This document shows, piece after piece, positions 38,965-48,289 of a stretch of 64,000 bases of DNA; within the stretch, counting starts at the first letter, position 1, and each line of letters starts with the position of its first letter. This DNA is from Ruania alkalisoli (GTDB taxonomy: Bacteria; Actinomycetota; Actinomycetes; Actinomycetales; Beutenbergiaceae), in NCBI RefSeq assembly GCF_014960965.1, contig NZ_CP063169.1:343581-407580 (forward strand), in the 5' to 3' direction. Under the pieces are notes generated by a model that was not told the DNA's origin, searched no databases, and saw nothing but the letters and a program-made list of their open reading frames with translations. The translations under genes were made by a program, and so were the position numbers.

Positions 38965-38980
38965 GGCGACCGCCGCGCTG

Positions 38981-39922
38981 ATGACTGCTTCGACTCCTGC
39001 CCCGACTGCCCGCCCGGCGGCGCCGAGGGAGCTCCGTGGGGAGCCCACCTGGCGCCGCCGGCGGCGGCGGTGGGGGCTCGCCTTCGTCGGGCCGCAGGTG
39101 CTCGGCATGACGATCTTTGTGGCCCTGCCGTTCGCCGGGAGCATGGTGCTCGCCTTCGCGGACTGGAACGGGCTCACTGAGCTCAGCTGGGTCGGGTTCG
39201 ACAACTTCCGCGACCAGTTGACCAGCCCCAAGTTCGGCCGTTCGATCCTGAACACCCTGCTGATCGCCCTGATCACCGTGCCGATCGGGCTCGGCCTGGC
39301 CGTCACCATCGCGGTGGCGTTGGAGAAACTGAAGGTCCGCACCCTCTATCTGCTGCTGTTCTTCGCCCCCGTGGTCACCTCCCAGGTCGCGGTGGCCACG
39401 ATCTGGCAGCAGCTGTTCCGCGCCGACGGGATCGTCTCGGGCTGGATCGCCCGGGTGCTGCCCATCGACCCACCGAACTGGCTCGGCGACCCGCGGTTGG
39501 CGCTCATCGCGGTGTGCATCGTGACCGTGTGGGCCTCGCTCGGTCTGAACGTGGTGATCTTCCTCGCCGGACTGCAGAACGTCCCGCCCACTGTGGTGGA
39601 GGCCGCCCGGATCGACGGCGCCGGCCCGGTCGCCTTGTTCTGGCGGATCCGGCTGCCCTTGCTGAGTCCGATCATGTTCTTCTCGTCAGTGATCGCGTTC
39701 ATCAGCTCACTGCAGACGTTCGACCTGGTGTTCATCCTGACCGACGGTGGCCCGCAGGACGCCACCCGCACGATCGTGCTGCACATCTACGACGTTGGCT
39801 TCGGCAGGTTCCAGTTCGGCCTGGCCAGCGCCGCCTCGATCATTCTGCTGGGCATCACCTTGGTGATCACCGCGGCGCAGTTCGGGGTGCAGAAGTACTT
39901 CGTGCACTACGAGGAGGACTGA
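38981..39922 (+). CDS. Sugar ABC transporter permease (MalF-like)
   Basis: 313 residues. The first ~40 residues are Pro/Ala/Arg-rich and cytoplasmic, then six membrane helices. The EAA loop reads VPPTVVEAARIDGAGPVALFWRIRLPLLSP, and a conserved end segment is FTDGGP-like ILTDGGPQDATRTIVLHIY. The start is an ATG 16 bases after the binding-protein stop with little Shine-Dalgarno sequence. Pairs with the following permease. Confidence 0.92.
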   Translation: MTASTPAPTARPAAPRELRGEPTWRRRRRRWGLAFVGPQVLGMTIFVALPFAGSMVLAFADWNGLTELSWVGFDNFRDQLTSPKFGRSILNTLLIALITVPIGLGLAVTIAVALEKLKVRTLYLLLFFAPVVTSQVAVATIWQQLFRADGIVSGWIARVLPIDPPNWLGDPRLALIAVCIVTVWASLGLNVVIFLAGLQNVPPTVVEAARIDGAGPVALFWRIRLPLLSPIMFFSSVIAFISSLQTFDLVFILTDGGPQDATRTIVLHIYDVGFGRFQFGLASAASIILLGITLVITAAQFGVQKYFVHYEED

Positions 39923-39929
39923 GGGCCCG

Positions 39930-40796
39930 ATGACTGCTGTCTCTGTGACTGCCCCGAGCAATCGCCGCCGCGTACCGGCCACCACGGTGGTACTGCACAC
40001 CCTGCTGATCGTGGGCGGCCTGGCCATGGTCTTCCCCTTCATCTGGATGATCCTGACCAGCCTGAAGACGCTGCCCCAGCTGCTCGCCGAGCCTCTCAGC
40101 CTGCTACCGGACCCGCTCACGGGCGAGAACTACCCGGAAGCGCTCAGCGCGATGCCGTTCGGCCGGGCGTATCTGAACTCGGTGTACATCGCAGGTCTGA
40201 TCATCGCCGGCACCCTGGTGACCGCCTCGATGGCCGGGTACGCCTTTGCACGCATCCCGTTCCGCGGCTCCAAGGCCCTCTTCATCGGCTTCCTCGCCAC
40301 CCAGATGATCCCCAAGCAGGTCACTCTCGTGCCGTTCTACCTGCTGATGTCGAGACTCGGCTGGGTGGACTCGCACCTCGCGCTGATCGTGCCGGCGATG
40401 CTGGCGAACCCGTTCGCGGTGTTCTTGATGCGTCAGTTCGTGCTGAGCTTGCCGAAGGAACTGGACGAGGCTGCCACCTGTGACGGTGCCGGCCCGGTGC
40501 GCACCTTCTTCGCGGTGGTGCTGCCGAATCTGCGGCCCGGGCTGAGCGCGCTGGCGATCATCGTGGCGCTGGACACCTGGAACAACTTCCTCTTCCCGCT
40601 GGTGCTGCTGAACTCTACCGAGCTGTTCACCGTGCCGCTGCTGCTCGCAGGCTTCGAGGGGCAGCACGGCGGGGTCAATTACGGCCTGGTGATGGCAGCC
40701 AGCGCGGTCTCCACGGTGCCGGTGCTGATTCTGTTCGTGATCGCGCAGAAGCGGATCCTGAACTCGATGGCCACGTCCGGGCTGGGTGGTCGTTGA
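39930..40796 (+). CDS. Sugar ABC transporter permease (MalG-like)
   Basis: 288 residues, six membrane helices, EAA loop LPKELDEAATCDGAGPVRTFFAVVLPNLRPGL, and the family features WMILTSLKT near the N-terminus and DTWNNFLFPL near the C-terminus. GAGGG precedes the ATG. Its stop overlaps the start of the hydrolase gene (TGATG), so all four genes from the binding protein on form one operon. Confidence 0.92.
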   Translation: MTAVSVTAPSNRRRVPATTVVLHTLLIVGGLAMVFPFIWMILTSLKTLPQLLAEPLSLLPDPLTGENYPEALSAMPFGRAYLNSVYIAGLIIAGTLVTASMAGYAFARIPFRGSKALFIGFLATQMIPKQVTLVPFYLLMSRLGWVDSHLALIVPAMLANPFAVFLMRQFVLSLPKELDEAATCDGAGPVRTFFAVVLPNLRPGLSALAIIVALDTWNNFLFPLVLLNSTELFTVPLLLAGFEGQHGGVNYGLVMAASAVSTVPVLILFVIAQKRILNSMATSGLGGR

Positions 40797-42529
40797 TGGA
40801 GGGACTCGATCTGGACGCCATCCCCCTCTCCCTGCCCGGCTCCCGGCTGTTCCTCACCGCTGAGGCCGAGGGTGTGGTGCTGCACAGCGCCGAGTACGAA
40901 CGGTCCCGCACCGAGGTCCGGCTGCTGGAGGCCGTGCAGGTCCTGGCCCCCGACGGCGCACCTCGCGCCCTCGACCTGATCGAGCCGGGGGTGCTGGCCT
41001 GGGGGCCGGTCACGCTCACCTTCGCCGGCGAGCGTGCCCTCTCCCTGGGATCGGCCGATGGCGCGGGCATGCGTCTGCGCGCTCGCATCCCGGCCCGGAT
41101 GGGCCTGGTGGTGCAGGAGTGGCCCGACGGCGTCCTGATCAGGACTGATCTGCGCGTCGCCTCGCGGGTATGGGTCCGTGGGGCGCGTCTGGACGAGGCG
41201 ACCGGTGATCTGCTGGCCGACGGCCCGGTGACCGTGCACCTGGATGAGCCGCCACCGGCACCCGCGTCGGAGCCATACCCGCGGCCGGATCCAGCCACGC
41301 ACCAGCGTCACCTCGCCGCCACCCGAGCCACCTGGGCCGAGTGGTTGGCCCGCTGCCCCCGGGTGCGCGAGGACCTGGCCCCGATGGCCGTCCTGTGCTG
41401 GTACGTGCTGGGCGCGAACACGGTCCGCCTCGGCGCCGACGGCGGGGGAGGGCTGGGTGTGGTGCCTGCGCTGCGCGGCTACGCCGGCGTCTGGCAGTGG
41501 GACGCCTACTTCATCGCTAGCGGCCTGCGGCATGGCGCCCCGGCGCTCGCGGCCGAGCAGCTCAACCTGGTGCTCGGCACGGCCCGTCCGGACGGCCAGC
41601 TGGTGGACGTGGTCCACGACGACGGCGTGCTCGCCTCCTCCGACGATCTTCCGCCCGGTGACCTGGAGAACCTGCGCCGGCTCGCCTCCCCGGTGGCCGA
41701 CCCGGACGACCCGGTGGCCCTGACCAAGCCGCCGCTGGCCGCATGGGCGCTGGCCCGGCTTGCTGACGGTCCGCACCCGCCCGAGCCCGCCTGGCTGGAC
41801 CGTCAGATGGAGCGGGTACTCGCCTCCCAGCGCTGGTGGTTCGCCACGCAGGACACCGACGGTGACGGCCTGCCCGAATACACCCACCCGTATTCCTCCG
41901 GGCTGGACGACTCGCCCGTCTTCGACGCCGCGGTACCCCTGACGTCCCCGGATCTGGCCGCCTATCTGGTGGTGCAGGACCAGCTCCTCGCTGATTGGGC
42001 CCGGCGGACGGGCCGCCCCGAGGTCGAGGCCGAATGCCGCGCCCGGCGCACGGCCACCCGGGCGGCCCTGCTCGGACTCTGGGACGGGACCCGGTTCCGC
42101 GCCCGCGGCCACCACGGCACGGTCGAGACCGAGACCATCCTGGAGCTGCTGCCCCTGCTCATCGGTGACCTGCCGGCGGACCTGACGGACGCCGTCGTGG
42201 GCCGCCTGGGCGATCACTTCGCCGCCCCGGTGGGCGTACCCACGGTGGCCACGGACGATCCGGACTTCGACCCGGATCAGATGTGGCGCGGCCCCAGCTG
42301 GGTGAGCACCAACGCGCTGCTCGCGCTCGGGCTGCGGGCCAGCGGCCACCCGGACGAGGCTCGGTGCGTTGCCGAGGCGACCGTGGCGATGGTGGTCGGT
42401 GCCGGTGGGCCGCACGAGTACGTCAACCCCGTCACAGGCGACAAGCCCCCTCGTGCGGTCACCGCATTCTCTTGGTCGGCCGCACTGTACGTGGACCTGG
42501 CGGTGGCGCTCACTGAAGGCTCGTTGTGA
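40796..42529 (+). CDS. GH63/MGH1-like (alpha/alpha)6 glycoside hydrolase
   Basis: 577 residues. After an N-terminal beta-rich part of ~165 residues, the (alpha/alpha)6 barrel shows clan GH-G motifs: VWQWDAYFIASGL, TKPPLAAWALARL, YTHPYSSGLDDSPVFD, MWRGPSWVSTNALLALGL and PHEYVNPVTGDKPP. These match GH63 glucosidases and mannosylglycerate-hydrolase-like enzymes, with the catalytic Asp in LDDSP and Glu near the end. Cytoplasmic. Coupled to the transporter, so it acts on the imported saccharide together with LacZ. The exact linkage is not deducible. Confidence 0.8.
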   Translation: MEGLDLDAIPLSLPGSRLFLTAEAEGVVLHSAEYERSRTEVRLLEAVQVLAPDGAPRALDLIEPGVLAWGPVTLTFAGERALSLGSADGAGMRLRARIPARMGLVVQEWPDGVLIRTDLRVASRVWVRGARLDEATGDLLADGPVTVHLDEPPPAPASEPYPRPDPATHQRHLAATRATWAEWLARCPRVREDLAPMAVLCWYVLGANTVRLGADGGGGLGVVPALRGYAGVWQWDAYFIASGLRHGAPALAAEQLNLVLGTARPDGQLVDVVHDDGVLASSDDLPPGDLENLRRLASPVADPDDPVALTKPPLAAWALARLADGPHPPEPAWLDRQMERVLASQRWWFATQDTDGDGLPEYTHPYSSGLDDSPVFDAAVPLTSPDLAAYLVVQDQLLADWARRTGRPEVEAECRARRTATRAALLGLWDGTRFRARGHHGTVETETILELLPLLIGDLPADLTDAVVGRLGDHFAAPVGVPTVATDDPDFDPDQMWRGPSWVSTNALLALGLRASGHPDEARCVAEATVAMVVGAGGPHEYVNPVTGDKPPRAVTAFSWSAALYVDLAVALTEGSL

Positions 42530-42533
42530 CTCC

Positions 42534-43184
42534 TCAGTCGGCGGCCGGCTCGGCCACCTCGAGCAGCCGCTGCGTACCGCCCGCCCAGTTGTTCGCGAGC
42601 GCCTGCTTCGCGCCTTCGACGTCTCCCTCGGCCAGGCACGTGGCGATGGCGGCGTGCTCCTCGGTACGGCGAGCAATGAGCTGCTCGTCGTTGACGAGCA
42701 GGGCCTCGTACCTGTGCATCGTGGCCCGGACGTTCTCGATCACGACCAGCAGCCGCTGGTTCGGGCAGACCGAGAGCATGTGCCGGTGCCAGGAGTCATC
42801 TCGCTGGTTCAGAATGGCGTGCTGCACCGTCTCCTCGGCGAAATCGTCGGACATCGTCTGTAGCTCTGCCCCGATCCGGCGCAGGTCGTCGATATCGCTG
42901 AGATCGAGGGCCAGGCCCTCCAGGGTGGAGAGCACGGGTGCCAGCTCGACCAGCTCGGTCGCGCTCAGCGGCAGGAAGCGGAAGCCCCGGCCAGACTCGC
43001 TGGCGATCTGTCCTTCACCTTCGAGGGCGATGAGGGCTTCACGCAGCGGCGTGCGGGAGACACCGAGCTCGGCCGCGAGCTGGACCTCGTTGATCTGCTC
43101 ACCTGGCTTCACCGAACCCGTCCGCATGCGATGCAGGATCTCCTCGCGCACCTGGGCGCGCAGCGCGGAGCGCTTGATGACCAT
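42534..43184 (-). CDS. GntR-family (FadR/FCD) transcriptional regulator
   Basis: 216 residues from the ATG at 43184, with AGGAGGA five bases before it. The N-terminal winged helix carries INEVQLAAELGVSRTPLREALIALEGEGQI, and the C-terminal FCD domain has the metal-ligand pattern (HRHMLSVCPNQRLLVVIENVRA, EEHAAIATCLAEGDVEGA). FCD regulators respond to carboxylic acids. It is convergent with the transporter operon (four-base gap) and divergent from the gcvPA-like operon. The three TGTATACA sites nearby are its probable targets, making it the local regulator of the island. Confidence 0.9.
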   Translation of the reverse strand: MVIKRSALRAQVREEILHRMRTGSVKPGEQINEVQLAAELGVSRTPLREALIALEGEGQIASESGRGFRFLPLSATELVELAPVLSTLEGLALDLSDIDDLRRIGAELQTMSDDFAEETVQHAILNQRDDSWHRHMLSVCPNQRLLVVIENVRATMHRYEALLVNDEQLIARRTEEHAAIATCLAEGDVEGAKQALANNWAGGTQRLLEVAEPAAD

Positions 43185-43290
43185 GCTGTCCTCCTGTGGT
43201 GGTGCCGGCTGGAGTGCCGACCGGCGACCGGCGAGCATCCTGCGCCTCATCCTAGGAGCGGGACGGTTCTCGTGTCGCTTCGTCGTGTAA

Positions 43291-43298
43291 TGTATACA
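43291..43298. promoter_or_regulatory. GntR-type operator (TGTATACA) between gntR and gcvPA-like genes
   Basis: The TGTATACA core is followed by AAATACAG, similar to GAATACAAG after the site at 37595. It lies in the 170-base divergent region about 57 bases before the gcvPA-like start, so it may control that operon and perhaps the regulator gene. Confidence 0.65.
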
Positions 43299-43354
43299 AA
43301 ATACAGTGGACGTGACAATCGATGGACGCCGCCGTCCGAGGGAAGTGATGACTA

Positions 43355-44752
43355 GTGACCACACCGTTCGTGCACCCCTACCTACCGAACAGCGCCCCCG
43401 AAGTGCGGGCCGAGATGCTCGCCGCCGTGGGCGCGGAGTCGGTGGAGGAGTTCTACGCCGACATCCCTGCCGCTCTCCGGCTCACCGGTGACCTGGACCT
43501 GCCTGAGCCCTTGGTTGCCGAGGCCGACCTGAGCCGGCACGTTCGTGGCATCCTCGGCAAGAACCGCACCCGGCTGTCCTTCCTCGGCGCCGGCACGTAC
43601 CACCACCACGTGCCCGCCGTCGTGGACGAAGTGATCGGCCGCAGTGAGTTCCTCACCGCCTACGCCGGTGAGCCGTACGAGGACCACGGCCGCTTCCAGG
43701 CACTGTTCGAGTACGCCTCGCTCCTGGCCGAGCTGCTCGAGGTGGAGGTGGTGAACGTGCCCACCTACGACAGCCTGCAGGCGACGGCCACCGCCCTGTC
43801 CATGGCCGTGCGCGCCACCGGACGCACCCGCATCCTGGTCGCCTCCGACGTCCGCGCCGACGTGTTGAGCAAGGTGGAGGACTTCATCCGCCCGTATGCG
43901 AGCCTCGAGCACGTGCCCACCGTCGATGGCATCGCCGACGTCGCCGCAGTGACCGCACTCCTCGGCGACGACGTGGCCGCCGTCTGGGTGAGCACCCCCT
44001 CGGCCACCGGCGCGGTGGAGACTGCGATGACGCAGCTCGCCGAGGCGACCCACGCCGTCGGCGGCCTGCTGGTGGCCCAGACCGACCCGATCGGCCTCGG
44101 GGTGCTCACTCCGCCGGCCGCCCAGGGCGCCGACATCACCTGCGGTGACATCCAGTCCCTCGGCATCCACGCGTGGTTTGGCGGCGGCCACGCCGGCTTC
44201 GTCGGCGTGGCCGACGATCCGCGGCTCGTGATGGAGATGCCGCACCGGTTGTTCGGTCTCGCCTCCACCTCGGTGGAGGGTGAGTACGGCTTCGGGGACG
44301 TCGCCTGGGATCGCACCGCCTTCGCCCACCGCGAGGAGGGGAAGGAGTGGGTGGGCACCGCTGCCGCCCTGTGGGGGATCGCCGCCGGGGTGTATCTGGC
44401 ACTCATGGGACCGCAGGGGATGGTCGAGCTCGGTGAGACGCTGCTGGCCCGCACCGCCTACGCCCGGAAGGTGCTCACCGCCCTGCCGGGGGTGAGTGAG
44501 GCCGACGGCGCCGTGCACCTGCGCGAGTTCGTCCTGCACCTGCCCCGCCCGGCCGCCGAGGTGGTCGAGGAGCTGCGCGCGAAGGAGATCGAAGCCGGTG
44601 TGGTGCTCGGCGAGCACGAACTGCTCGTGTGCGTCACCGAGATGACCACGCAGGCCGATATCGACCTGCTCGCCCGTGAGCTCGGTGCCGTTCTCGGCAC
44701 CGCTACTGACGCCACCACCCACACCCCCGTCCTCGAGGAGGTCGCCCGATGA
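43355..44752 (+). CDS. Divergent glycine dehydrogenase (P-protein) subunit 1-like, GcvPA family
   Basis: 465 residues from a GTG at 43355. Overall it aligns with GcvPA: VEEFYADIPAALRL, FLGAGTYHHHVPAVVDEVIGRSEFLTAYAGEPYEDHGRFQALFEYASLLAELLEVEV, then GADITCGDIQSLG. However, otherwise invariant motifs are changed: TPYQPEISQGTLQ is replaced by AGEPYEDHGRFQ, YDGATA by YDSLQA, and the REQHIRREKATSNICTNQ stretch by TAFAHREEGKEWVGTAAA. This makes normal glycine-cleavage function doubtful and points to a related PLP decarboxylase or dehydrogenase for another amino compound. The stop overlaps the start of the partner subunit (ATGA). Confidence 0.8.
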   Translation: MTTPFVHPYLPNSAPEVRAEMLAAVGAESVEEFYADIPAALRLTGDLDLPEPLVAEADLSRHVRGILGKNRTRLSFLGAGTYHHHVPAVVDEVIGRSEFLTAYAGEPYEDHGRFQALFEYASLLAELLEVEVVNVPTYDSLQATATALSMAVRATGRTRILVASDVRADVLSKVEDFIRPYASLEHVPTVDGIADVAAVTALLGDDVAAVWVSTPSATGAVETAMTQLAEATHAVGGLLVAQTDPIGLGVLTPPAAQGADITCGDIQSLGIHAWFGGGHAGFVGVADDPRLVMEMPHRLFGLASTSVEGEYGFGDVAWDRTAFAHREEGKEWVGTAAALWGIAAGVYLALMGPQGMVELGETLLARTAYARKVLTALPGVSEADGAVHLREFVLHLPRPAAEVVEELRAKEIEAGVVLGEHELLVCVTEMTTQADIDLLARELGAVLGTATDATTHTPVLEEVAR

Positions 44753-46332
44753 GTCTGCCGATCGCCACCAAGCCCGCCCTGCGCCGCTTCCACCAGGCAC
44801 GCTGGGACGAGCCGATCGTGTTCGAGCTGGACGCCCCGGGGGAGCGCGGTGTGCTGCCACCTCAGGTTGAGCCCGGCGTGCGGGAGACCGTGGGCGACGT
44901 GCTCGCCGACCTGCCCGAGTCCCTGCGTCGCCCTGCTCCGCCGACGCTGCCCCGGATCGGGCAGGCCCGGGTGCTTCGGCACTACCTGCGCCTGTCCCAG
45001 GAGAATCTCGGCGCGGACCTGAACGTCGACGTCGGCCAGGGCACCTGCACGATGAAGTACGCCCCCAAGGTGAACGACCAGCTGGTTGCCGACCCCGGTC
45101 TGCGGGACGTGCACCCGCTGCAGGGTGAGGAGTCGGTGCAGGGGGCGCTGGAGATCCTGTGGCGCACCGAGCAGGCGCTGACGGCGATCTCCGGGATGGA
45201 CAGGGTGAGCCTGCACTCCACCGGCGGCTCGAGCGCCATCTGGACGAACGTGGCGATGATCCGCGCCTATCACGCCTCCCGTGGTGAGGCCGAGCAGCGC
45301 GACGAGGTGATCACCACGATCTTCTCCCACCCCTCGAACGCCGCCGCGGCCGCCGTGGCCGGCTACAAGGTGATCACCATCCACCCGGACGCCGACGGCT
45401 ACCCGGATCTGGACGCGCTCAGGGCGGCCCTGTCCGAGCGGACCGCGGCGATCATGGTGACCAACCCGGAGGACACCGGGATCTACAACCCCCGGATCGT
45501 CGACTGGGTGGAGGCGGCGCACGCCGTCGGGGCGCTCGCCTCCTACGACCAGGCGAACGCGAACGGCATCCTCGGCATCACCCGCGCCCGGGACGCCGGT
45601 TTCGACGTGTGCCACTTCAACCTGCACAAGACCTTCGGCACCCCGCACGGGTCCGGCGGTCCCGGTGCCGGGGCGAACGGGGTGGCCGAGCACATGGCGC
45701 CGTTCCTGCCCGGGCCGATGGTCGAGCGCGACGGCGACCGGTTCCGTCTGGCCGCCGGCGGTGAGCTGTCCATCGGTGCGGTCTCGGCGTTCTACGGCGT
45801 GATCCCCACCATCGCCAAGGCCTACGCCTGGATCGCCGCCCTCGGCGCGCCCGGACTGCGGGCCGTGGCCGAGACCGCGGTGCTGAACAACAACTACCTG
45901 ATGAGCAAGATCCTCGCGATCCCAGGTGCCTCCGCCCCGTACGCGACGGGAAGGCGCCGGGTGGAGCAGGTGCGCTACTCCTGGCAGGAGCTGTACGAAG
46001 ACACGGGCATCACCTCCGAGGAGATCGGGGTGCGGGCCGCCGACTACGGCACCCACTACTGGACAAGCCACCACCCGTACGTGGTGCCGCAGCCGTTCAC
46101 CCTGGAGCCGACCGAGTCCTACTCCATGGCCGAGCTGGACGAGTACGCGGCCATCCTCGCGCAGGTGGCTCACGAAGCCCGGACGGACCCGGAGATGGTG
46201 CGTACCGCACCGCACAACCAGACCGTGCATCACACCCATCACGACGACCTGGACGACCCGGACCGGTGGGCGGTCACCTGGCGCGGCTACCTGCGCAAGT
46301 ACCCCGACGCCCCCCAGCACCGCCGACCGTGA
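44749..46332 (+). CDS. Divergent glycine dehydrogenase (P-protein) subunit 2-like, GcvPB family
   Basis: 527 residues. It keeps the PLP lysine (Lys294 in HFNLHKTFGTPHG), the pre-lysine Gly-rich GPGAGANGVAEH and the TNPEDTGIYNP and DQANANGIL motifs of P-protein. The usual YPLGSCTMKYNPK loop is changed to DVGQGTCTMKYAPK (~residues 94-106), and AYxRxLGxxGL to AYAWIAALGAPGL. A long His/Asp-rich C-terminal tail follows. It pairs with the preceding subunit. Canonical GcvT, GcvH and Lpd genes are absent from the neighbourhood. Confidence 0.82.
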   Translation: MSLPIATKPALRRFHQARWDEPIVFELDAPGERGVLPPQVEPGVRETVGDVLADLPESLRRPAPPTLPRIGQARVLRHYLRLSQENLGADLNVDVGQGTCTMKYAPKVNDQLVADPGLRDVHPLQGEESVQGALEILWRTEQALTAISGMDRVSLHSTGGSSAIWTNVAMIRAYHASRGEAEQRDEVITTIFSHPSNAAAAAVAGYKVITIHPDADGYPDLDALRAALSERTAAIMVTNPEDTGIYNPRIVDWVEAAHAVGALASYDQANANGILGITRARDAGFDVCHFNLHKTFGTPHGSGGPGAGANGVAEHMAPFLPGPMVERDGDRFRLAAGGELSIGAVSAFYGVIPTIAKAYAWIAALGAPGLRAVAETAVLNNNYLMSKILAIPGASAPYATGRRRVEQVRYSWQELYEDTGITSEEIGVRAADYGTHYWTSHHPYVVPQPFTLEPTESYSMAELDEYAAILAQVAHEARTDPEMVRTAPHNQTVHHTHHDDLDDPDRWAVTWRGYLRKYPDAPQHRRP

Positions 46333-47525
46333 TCAACGCTGCCGCACCTCGGCTGGGGTTGGTGGTCAACCCGGTCGCCGGCCTTGGTGGACCGGCCGGG
46401 TTGAAGGGCAGCGACGGCGCCGCGATCCAGGCCGCTGCCCGTGCCGCTGGGGTGCGGGCGCGGGCGGGCGAGCGAGCCCGACAGGCGCTGGAATCCCTCC
46501 CTGCCGGGACGCCGGTGCTCACCGGGCCCGGCGACCTCGGCGAGGACGTGACGCGCGAGGCCGGGATGGTGCCGGTCCCGGTCGACCTCCCCGACCCAAC
46601 CGGGACCGGCGCGGACACCCGAGTAGTTACCGCGGCCCTGGTGGCGGCCGGTGCGGAGCTGGTGCTCTTCGCCGGTGGCGACGGGACCGCCCGGGACGTG
46701 GCTGCCGGGCTCACGGTCTCGGGATCGAGAATCCCAGTGCTCGGGGTGCCAGCCGGGGTGAAGATGTACTCGGCGTGCTTCGCGGTCTCCCCACAGGCCG
46801 CCGGGGCGCTCGCGGCTGACCTGCTCGTCGGCGCCGCCACACTGGTGGATGCGGAGGTGCTGGACGTGGACGAGGAGCAGGTCCGCACCGGGCGAGTGGA
46901 CCCCAGACTGTTCGCCCTGGTCCGCACACCGGCGCACCCCCAGCGTTCCCAGGGCCGCAAGGTCGCCACCCCCACCGGTGACGGCGCGGCCGTGGCCTCC
47001 GTGGTGGCCGGGCTGGCCGCCCAGCTACGCCCCGGGGTGACCTACCTCGTCGGCCCCGGAGGCACCACGGCCGCCCTGCTGCGGCACCTCGGTCTGAGCG
47101 GCACCCCATTGGGCGTGGACGTGCTGCGCGACGGTGAGCTGCTCGCCACGGACATGGACGAGACCACGGCACTGGCCGCCGTCGGGGCATCGCCCGAGGG
47201 GACCGGCGGGACAGACGGCCATGACAGGCCAGGGGCGGGAGTCGTCGTCGGGGTGGTCGGCGGACAGGGGTTCCTGTTCGGCCGCGGCAACCAGCAGCTC
47301 TCCGCGCGGGTCCTGACGGCGGCCCTCGGCGATGCTGATCACCTCGCCCGCGACCGCCTCCTCGTCGGCGCCACCGAGCGCAAGCTCACCGAGCTCGGCG
47401 GCCGGCCGCTCCTGATCGACACCGGCGAACCGGGCATCGATCTTGCTCTGTCCGGCATGCTCCGGGTGACCACCGGGCCCGGACGCACCAGCATGTACCC
47501 AGCAACCGCAGCGAACGGAGTATGA
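46329..47525 (+). CDS. ATP-NAD kinase-fold protein (AcoX-like)
   Basis: 398 residues from a GTG that overlaps the gcvPB-like stop by three bases. It has GLVVNPVAGLGGPAGLKGSDG at the N-terminus, the GGDGTARDVAAG motif near residue 120 typical of NAD/diacylglycerol/sphingosine-kinase folds, then PVLGVPAGVKMYSACFAVSP. This corresponds to the AcoX-type branch of the family, whose biochemical role is unproven; it often sits with dehydrogenase genes. It could phosphorylate a metabolite or a nucleotide cofactor. Co-transcribed with the P-protein-like genes and the dehydrogenase that follows. Confidence 0.82.
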   Translation: MINAAAPRLGLVVNPVAGLGGPAGLKGSDGAAIQAAARAAGVRARAGERARQALESLPAGTPVLTGPGDLGEDVTREAGMVPVPVDLPDPTGTGADTRVVTAALVAAGAELVLFAGGDGTARDVAAGLTVSGSRIPVLGVPAGVKMYSACFAVSPQAAGALAADLLVGAATLVDAEVLDVDEEQVRTGRVDPRLFALVRTPAHPQRSQGRKVATPTGDGAAVASVVAGLAAQLRPGVTYLVGPGGTTAALLRHLGLSGTPLGVDVLRDGELLATDMDETTALAAVGASPEGTGGTDGHDRPGAGVVVGVVGGQGFLFGRGNQQLSARVLTAALGDADHLARDRLLVGATERKLTELGGRPLLIDTGEPGIDLALSGMLRVTTGPGRTSMYPATAANGV

Positions 47526-47527
47526 CC

Positions 47528-48289
47528 ATGAATGACCTCACCGGCAAGACTGCCATCGTCACCGGGGGAGCTGGCGGGATCGGCTCGGCCACCGCCCGCG
47601 CGTTCGCCGCGGCGGGTGCGCAGGTGGCCGTGGTGGACCTGGATGGCGAGGCCGCTCAGGCCGTGGCTGACGCCATCGTGGCCGACGGCGGTCGCGCCCT
47701 CGCCATCGAGGCGGACGTCTCTGACGAGGCCGCTGTGACTGCGCTGGTGGACCGGGTGCAGGTTGAGCTCGGCGGGATCGACGTGCTGTTCAACAACGCC
47801 GGCATCATCCGCCGCACCACCGCCACCGAGCTGGACGCCGACACCTGGGACCTGGTGATGGCGGTGAACGTGCGCTCGATCTTCCTGCTGTGCAAGTACG
47901 TGGTGCCGGTGATGGCCGCGGCCGGTGGTGGATCGATCGTCAACACCGGCTCCGGCTGGGGTCTCAAGGGCGGCGGCCGGGCACTTTCCTACTGCGCGTC
48001 GAAGGGTGCCGTGGTGAACATGACCCGGGCGCTCGCGATCGACCACGGCCCGCAGGGAATCCGGGTGAACTCCATCAATCCCGGCGATGTCGACACCGGG
48101 ATGCTGCCCGACGAGGCCCGCCAGCTCGGCCAGGACCCCGCCGAGTTCCTCGCCGAGTCCGTGGACCGGCCGCTGGGCCGGATGGGTCAGCCCGAGGAGA
48201 TCGCCGCGGCTGTGGTGTGGCTGGCCAGTGACGCCGCCTCCTATGTGACCGGCGCGGCGCTCGTGGCCGACGGGGGCGGGATCGCCTGA
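47528..48289 (+). CDS. Short-chain dehydrogenase/reductase
   Basis: 253 residues from the ATG at 47528, which has GGAG seven bases upstream; an ATG at 47522 is in frame but too close to it. The Rossmann motif TGGAGGIGSATARAFA, acidic VVDLD after beta2 (NAD preference), NNAG, Ser of the NTGSGW strand, the YCASK catalytic pair and PGDVDTGM are intact. It probably oxidises a sugar or polyol or reduces a keto intermediate of the pathway encoded by this island. Confidence 0.9.
   Translation: MNDLTGKTAIVTGGAGGIGSATARAFAAAGAQVAVVDLDGEAAQAVADAIVADGGRALAIEADVSDEAAVTALVDRVQVELGGIDVLFNNAGIIRRTTATELDADTWDLVMAVNVRSIFLLCKYVVPVMAAAGGGSIVNTGSGWGLKGGGRALSYCASKGAVVNMTRALAIDHGPQGIRVNSINPGDVDTGMLPDEARQLGQDPAEFLAESVDRPLGRMGQPEEIAAAVVWLASDAASYVTGAALVADGGGIA

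Noticed and set aside
44703-44760. Frameshift between the two P-protein-like genes
   Set aside because: The two subunits are separate in many bacteria, and the ATGA overlap is a normal coupled start.
43355-46332. Ordinary glycine cleavage system
   Set aside because: Rejected as the simple reading because key P-protein motifs are altered and gcvT, gcvH and lpd are not adjacent; still possible if they are elsewhere.
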